Position numbers and translations under genes: made by a program. This document shows positions 60,848 through 64,000 of a DNA stretch of 64,000 bases, piece after piece. Under the pieces are notes generated by a model. That model searched no databases. It was not told the DNA's origin and worked only from the letters and a program-made list of their open reading frames with translations. Numbering within the stretch: the first letter of the stretch is position 1; the number at the start of each line of letters is the position of its first letter. Source of the DNA: Actinomyces johnsonii. Its GTDB lineage: Bacteria; Actinomycetota; Actinomycetes; Actinomycetales; Actinomycetaceae. The stretch is from NCBI RefSeq assembly GCF_006546835.1, contig NZ_VICB01000004.1, positions 1-64,000 on the forward strand. Direction: 5' to 3'.

Positions 60848-63214
60848 TCAGGCGATCGGCTCGGGGTCGATCTTCCAGACCTCGCGGGCGTAGTCGCTGA
60901 TGGTGCGGTCGGAGGAGAATCGGCCCGAGCGGGTGATGTTCACCCAGGCCCTGCGCTGCCAGGCGCGGGTGTCGGCGTAGTCGGCCGCCATGGCGTCCTT
61001 GGTCTCGCGGTAGGAGGCGAAGTCGCCCAGGACGTAGTAGACGTCGGCCGGCTCGTAGGAGGGCTCCAGGAGGCTGCGGCGCAGGTCGGCGAACCAGCCC
61101 GAGCCGTTGTCATCGAGGGTGCCGTCGGTGAAGGCGTCCAGGACGCGCTTGAGGCCGGGGACGTTCTCGTAGTGCCACACCGGGTCGTAGCTCTCGCGCA
61201 GGCCGGGCAGCTCGTCCTCGGTGGCGCCGAAGATGTAGGCGTTGTCATCACCCACTGCCTCGAGGATCTCCACGTTGGCGCCGTCGAGCGTGCCCAGGGT
61301 CAGGGCTCCGTTCATCATGAACTTCATGTTGGAGGTTCCCGAGGCCTCCTTGCCGGCCATCGAGATCTGCTCGGAGACGTCGGCGGCCGGGATGATGTGC
61401 TCGGCCGGGGAGACGTTGTAGTTGTGGACGAAGACGACCTTAAGGGTCTTGGAGACGACCGGGTCGTTGTTGACCAGCTCGGCGATGGCATTGATGAGCT
61501 TGATGACGCCCTTGGCCCGGATGTAGCCGGGAGCCGCCTTCGCCCCGAAGATGAAGGCCCGCTTGGGGACCTCCAGACTCGGGTCCTGCTTCATGCGGAA
61601 GTAGAGGTCCAGGATGTAGATGGCGTTGAGCAGCTGGCGCTTGTACTCGTGGAGGCGCTTGATCTGGACGTCGAAGATGGCCTCCGGGTCGATCTCGATC
61701 CCCTCGCGCTGGGCGATCCAGGCGGCGAAGTCCACCTTGTTGGCGTGCTTGATCTCCGCCAGGCGGTCGTAGACGGACTCGTCCACGGAGTCGGTGTGCT
61801 CGGCCAGGACGGTGAGGTCCTTGACCCAGGTGTCCGAGCCGGTGACCTCGTCCAGGAGCGCCGACAGGCGCGGGTTGCACTGGCGCAGCCAGCGGCGCGG
61901 GGTGACGCCGTTGGTCTTGTTGTTGAAGCGCTCGGGCCAGATGGCGTGCCACTCGCCCAGGGTCTCGCGCTTGATGATCTCGGTGTGCAGCGCGGCGACG
62001 CCGTTGATGGAGTAGGAGGCGTAGCAGGCGATCCAGGCCATGCGCACCTTGTCCCCGGAGATGGGGGCCATGTAGTCGATGGTGCCCTGCTCCAGGCCTC
62101 GCTCGGCCATCTCCATGCGGAAGCGGCGGTCGATCTCGCGGACGATCTCGGTGATGCGCGGGAAGAGACGGTCGAAGATGGAGATCTCCCAGGTCTCCAG
62201 GGCCTCGGCCAGTACCGTGTGGTTGGTGTAGGCAAAGGTCTTGGTGACCACCTCCCAGGCCTCCTCCCAGCCCAGGTGGTGCTCGTCCAGGAGGATGCGC
62301 ATCAGCTCGGGGATGGCGAGCACCGGGTGGGTGTCGTTGAGCTGGATGGCGTTGTAGTCGGCGAAGCCGGTCAGGTCCTCACCATGGTGGCTGACGTAGT
62401 TCTCAACGATCTGCTGCAGGGAGGCCGAGCAGAAGAAGTACTGCTGGCGCACCCGCAGGACCTTGCCCTCGTAGGTGGCGTCGTTGGGGTAGAGGACACG
62501 GGAGATGTCCGAGGTGCGCTCGCGCTCGACGATGGCCTCGGTGAAGCGCTGGGAGTTGAAGGCGTCGTAGTCGAACTCCTCGAGCGGCTCGGCCTTCCAC
62601 AGGCGCAGGGTCCCCACGTTCTTGGTGCCGTAGCCGGTGATGGGCATGTCGTAGGGGATGGCACGCACGGTCATGTCCTGGTAGTGGACCAGGCGCTGGG
62701 CCTCCTCGTGGCGGATGACGAAGGGGTAGCCCTCCTCCATCCAGGGGTCGGGGTGCTCGGTCTGGAAGCCGTCCTCGAAGAGCTGCTTGAACAGCCCGTA
62801 GCGGTAGAGGATGCCGAAACCGTTGACCGGCAGGTCCAGGGTGGCGCAGGAGTCCAGGAAGCAGGCGGCCAGGCGGCCCAGCCCGCCGTTGCCCAGGGCG
62901 GCGTCGGGCTCCTGCTCCAGGACATCGGAGAGACTCACGCCGAAGGAGCCGACGGTCTCACGGGCCTCATCGATCATGCCCAGGTTGGACAGGTTGTTGA
63001 GCAGGGCGCGGCCCATGAGGAACTCCGCGGAGAAGTAGTGCTCCTGGCGTCCGGCGCTGTACTTCTGCTCAGTGGCGTACCAGTCGTCCGCGATGGTGTC
63101 GACGACGGCGGCGGACAGGCCCTGCCACACCTCCATGAGGGTGGCTGCGGTCTCGGGTCGACCGGATACGGCGCGCACCTGCGCGGGGGCGCTTGTGACC
63201 AGGTTCTGTGTCAT
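60848..63214 (-). CDS. glgP: Glycogen/starch/alpha-glucan phosphorylase
   Basis: Releases glucose-1-phosphate from glycogen. 788 residues from the ATG whose first base is 63214, with GGAAG 6 bases upstream; an ATG 8 codons earlier lacks a ribosome site. QEHYFSAEFLMGRALLNNL, DAALGNGGLGRLAACFLDS and NGVTPRRWL are family landmarks. The cofactor Lys is in EASGTSNMKFMMNG (K631). DVQIKRLHEYKRQLLN is the active-site stretch. The length matches the non-allosteric bacterial type. Confidence 0.96.
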   Translation of the reverse strand: MTQNLVTSAPAQVRAVSGRPETAATLMEVWQGLSAAVVDTIADDWYATEQKYSAGRQEHYFSAEFLMGRALLNNLSNLGMIDEARETVGSFGVSLSDVLEQEPDAALGNGGLGRLAACFLDSCATLDLPVNGFGILYRYGLFKQLFEDGFQTEHPDPWMEEGYPFVIRHEEAQRLVHYQDMTVRAIPYDMPITGYGTKNVGTLRLWKAEPLEEFDYDAFNSQRFTEAIVERERTSDISRVLYPNDATYEGKVLRVRQQYFFCSASLQQIVENYVSHHGEDLTGFADYNAIQLNDTHPVLAIPELMRILLDEHHLGWEEAWEVVTKTFAYTNHTVLAEALETWEISIFDRLFPRITEIVREIDRRFRMEMAERGLEQGTIDYMAPISGDKVRMAWIACYASYSINGVAALHTEIIKRETLGEWHAIWPERFNNKTNGVTPRRWLRQCNPRLSALLDEVTGSDTWVKDLTVLAEHTDSVDESVYDRLAEIKHANKVDFAAWIAQREGIEIDPEAIFDVQIKRLHEYKRQLLNAIYILDLYFRMKQDPSLEVPKRAFIFGAKAAPGYIRAKGVIKLINAIAELVNNDPVVSKTLKVVFVHNYNVSPAEHIIPAADVSEQISMAGKEASGTSNMKFMMNGALTLGTLDGANVEILEAVGDDNAYIFGATEDELPGLRESYDPVWHYENVPGLKRVLDAFTDGTLDDNGSGWFADLRRSLLEPSYEPADVYYVLGDFASYRETKDAMAADYADTRAWQRRAWVNITRSGRFSSDRTISDYAREVWKIDPEPIA

Positions 63215-63238
63215 TCTTCTTCCCTTGTCAGGCTTCAT

Positions 63239-63514
63239 GGTCGCCGACTGCGTCTACGTGCAGTGGGCTGGGCAACGTGCATCGCCTGGACTCGGGCCCG
63301 CCGGGCTGCCATGGGCCGCGCTGGGCTGCACAGGGCAGGGGAGGGCCACGCGCCTGTGCGAGACGCACCCAGACTACCGGCTCGGCCTGCGATACGCGTA
63401 GGACGAATGCCGCAGATCCGTCATGCGGGTTTCCGGGTGCAGGAGATGGTTGGTTGCAGGGCATGCGCTTCGTTACGCCGCGGGTTGGTCGGAGTGGGGC
63501 CACGCTGGTCAGTA
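63239..63514. other. Intergenic region upstream of glgP
   Basis: About 280 bases without a convincing gene. It should contain the glgP promoter on the minus strand, but no clear -35/-10 pair is seen. Confidence 0.4.
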
Positions 63515-63544
63515 CTGGGGCCCTCGATGCATCGAGGGCCCCAG
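63515..63544 (-). terminator. Perfect 30-base palindrome after the bacteriocin-like gene pair
   Basis: CTGGGGCCCTCGATG followed directly by its reverse complement. It lies 60 bases past the stop of the small membrane protein gene and is its likely terminator; there is no loop or T-run, so a protein-binding role is also possible. Confidence 0.6.
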
Positions 63545-63603
63545 GCTGCTCTCATCGCACACCTCTTGAGGGGCGGATGAACTGTTGTGTGCCGTTTGTG
63601 GAT

Positions 63604-63840
63604 TCAATCAGTGATCGCTGTGCTCGCGACGCGCTTGAGGAAAAATAAAGACAATCCCTGAAGCGTCATCGGAATGAGGAGCAGTGTCGGCATCCATAAT
63701 CCCTTCACGCCGTACAAGTTTATGCTGAATGGTACGCTGAGTACGGCGATCGTGGCGGTGGCACTGAAGCACAGAACTGATATCGCGAAAGCCAGCTGAG
63801 CATTCCGTCCGTGCGGCGAGGGAGATGTGCTCTGGGACAT
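63604..63840 (-). CDS. Small two-span membrane protein coupled to the bacteriocin-like gene (immunity candidate)
   Basis: 78 residues from the ATG whose first base is 63840: MSQSTSPSPHGRNAQLAFAI..., a polar N-terminus, TM1 at about 14-36, a short loop (INLYGVKGLW), TM2 at about 47-68, and a basic end (LKRVASTAITD). The start codon overlaps the preceding stop as TAATG, so translation depends on the upstream gene. Codon use is AT-richer than the host average. Small membrane proteins in this arrangement often confer self-protection against a bacteriocin. No family recognised, and an upstream start in the same frame is possible but Arg-rich and unlikely. Confidence 0.6.
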   Translation of the reverse strand: MSQSTSPSPHGRNAQLAFAISVLCFSATATIAVLSVPFSINLYGVKGLWMPTLLLIPMTLQGLSLFFLKRVASTAITD

Positions 63841-63998
63841 TACAGGTACCCAAAGCATGTCACGGCGCCTGAGATTGCTCCTGCCCCAAGAGTTGCGATG
63901 CCGCCGATGCATGCGGCGCATATGGCTGCTCCGACGCCGGTTGCAGCGCCAGCGCATGAGCCCCCGCATAATGACGTGATCGCCCAGGCGGCACCTCC
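63840..63998 (-). CDS. Gly/Ala/Cys-rich peptide, bacteriocin-precursor-like, cut by the window edge
   Basis: On the minus strand the frame is open from the edge to TAA at 63842-63840, showing the last 52 residues. It starts GGAAWAITSLCGGSC and ends SGAVTCFGYL. Gly plus Ala make up 27 of 52 residues and there are five Cys (positions 11, 15, 27, 30, 48 of the visible part), with no charged residue at all. The leading Gly-Gly could be a double-glycine leader cleavage site. Such composition is typical of unmodified or disulfide-bonded pore-forming bacteriocins. Coupled by TAATG to the two-span protein. It could instead be the end of a larger hydrophobic protein; the start is outside. Confidence 0.5.
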   Translation of the reverse strand, partial: GGAAWAITSLCGGSCAGAATGVGAAICAACIGGIATLGAGAISGAVTCFGYL

Positions 63999-64000
63999 TC

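Noticed and set aside
61172..63580. 802-codon plus-strand open frame opposite glgP
   Set aside because: Shadow of a highly conserved enzyme.
63841..63969. Arg-rich upstream extension of the two-TM protein
   Set aside because: Out of keeping with the membrane protein, and it overlaps the hydrophobic Cys-rich frame, which is the better coding candidate.

Overview
The window is very GC-rich, with strong G/C preference at codon third positions and gene orders typical of Actinomycetota: hom-thrB, rho-rpmE-prfA-prmC, sucC-sucD-perM, purH, DUF3017 and mdh. A secreted adhesin with a TTTAPP stalk, a DUF5979-like module and an LARTG sortase signal, a GH84 enzyme and a two-domain phosphofructokinase point to a host-associated Actinomyces-like species, perhaps oral. 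The genus is inferred from gene content, not from a database search. Many genes appear to be leaderless or to start just downstream of a TAnnnT -10 box. No tRNA, rRNA, CRISPR array or transposase was recognised.

Layout. 1-2.5 kb: end of a TPR protein and the LARTG surface protein. 2.6-10.2 kb: housekeeping block for threonine synthesis (hom, thrB), transcription termination (rho), ribosomal protein L31, release factor 1 and its methylase. 10.3-15.3 kb: accessory patch with an AT-richer MNT/HEPN toxin-antitoxin pair, a VOC protein convergent with an AraC regulator, and two MarR-type modules (MDR oxidoreductase-MarR and DJ-1/PfpI-MarR), each next to clear palindromic operators. 15.4-34.1 kb: PcrA helicase, CPBP membrane protease, nitroreductases, acetyltransferase, and a carbohydrate block (GH84, GH31, GH13), then a minus-strand run of pfk, CPBP, ClC channel and CPBP. 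34.3-45.1 kb: a small membrane protein, sucCD, DUF6350/PerM, a large unrecognised membrane protein, purH, DUF3017 and a dicarboxylate/amino-acid symporter. Two copies of a palindromic element lie in opposite orientation on either side of sucCD-perM. 45.2-50.1 kb: a CydDC-like ABC exporter pair and malate dehydrogenase. 50.2-53.8 kb: a sugar ABC importer without its own ATPase, behind a DasR-like operator. 53.8-63.2 kb: conserved actinobacterial proteins, a DivIVA-type coiled-coil protein, a membrane protein/lipoprotein pair, a thioredoxin-fold TPR protein and glycogen phosphorylase. 63.5-64 kb: a two-TM small protein translationally coupled (TAATG) to a truncated Gly/Ala/Cys-rich peptide that looks like a bacteriocin precursor.

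Together the genes describe a saccharolytic bacterium: glycan hydrolases and a sugar importer outside, glycogen phosphorylase and a regulated-type phosphofructokinase inside, and TCA-branch enzymes (mdh, sucCD). The most novel-looking items are the edge bacteriocin-like pair, the inverted palindromic elements, the 831-residue membrane protein with a soluble tail of unknown function, and the eukaryote-like tandem phosphofructokinase.
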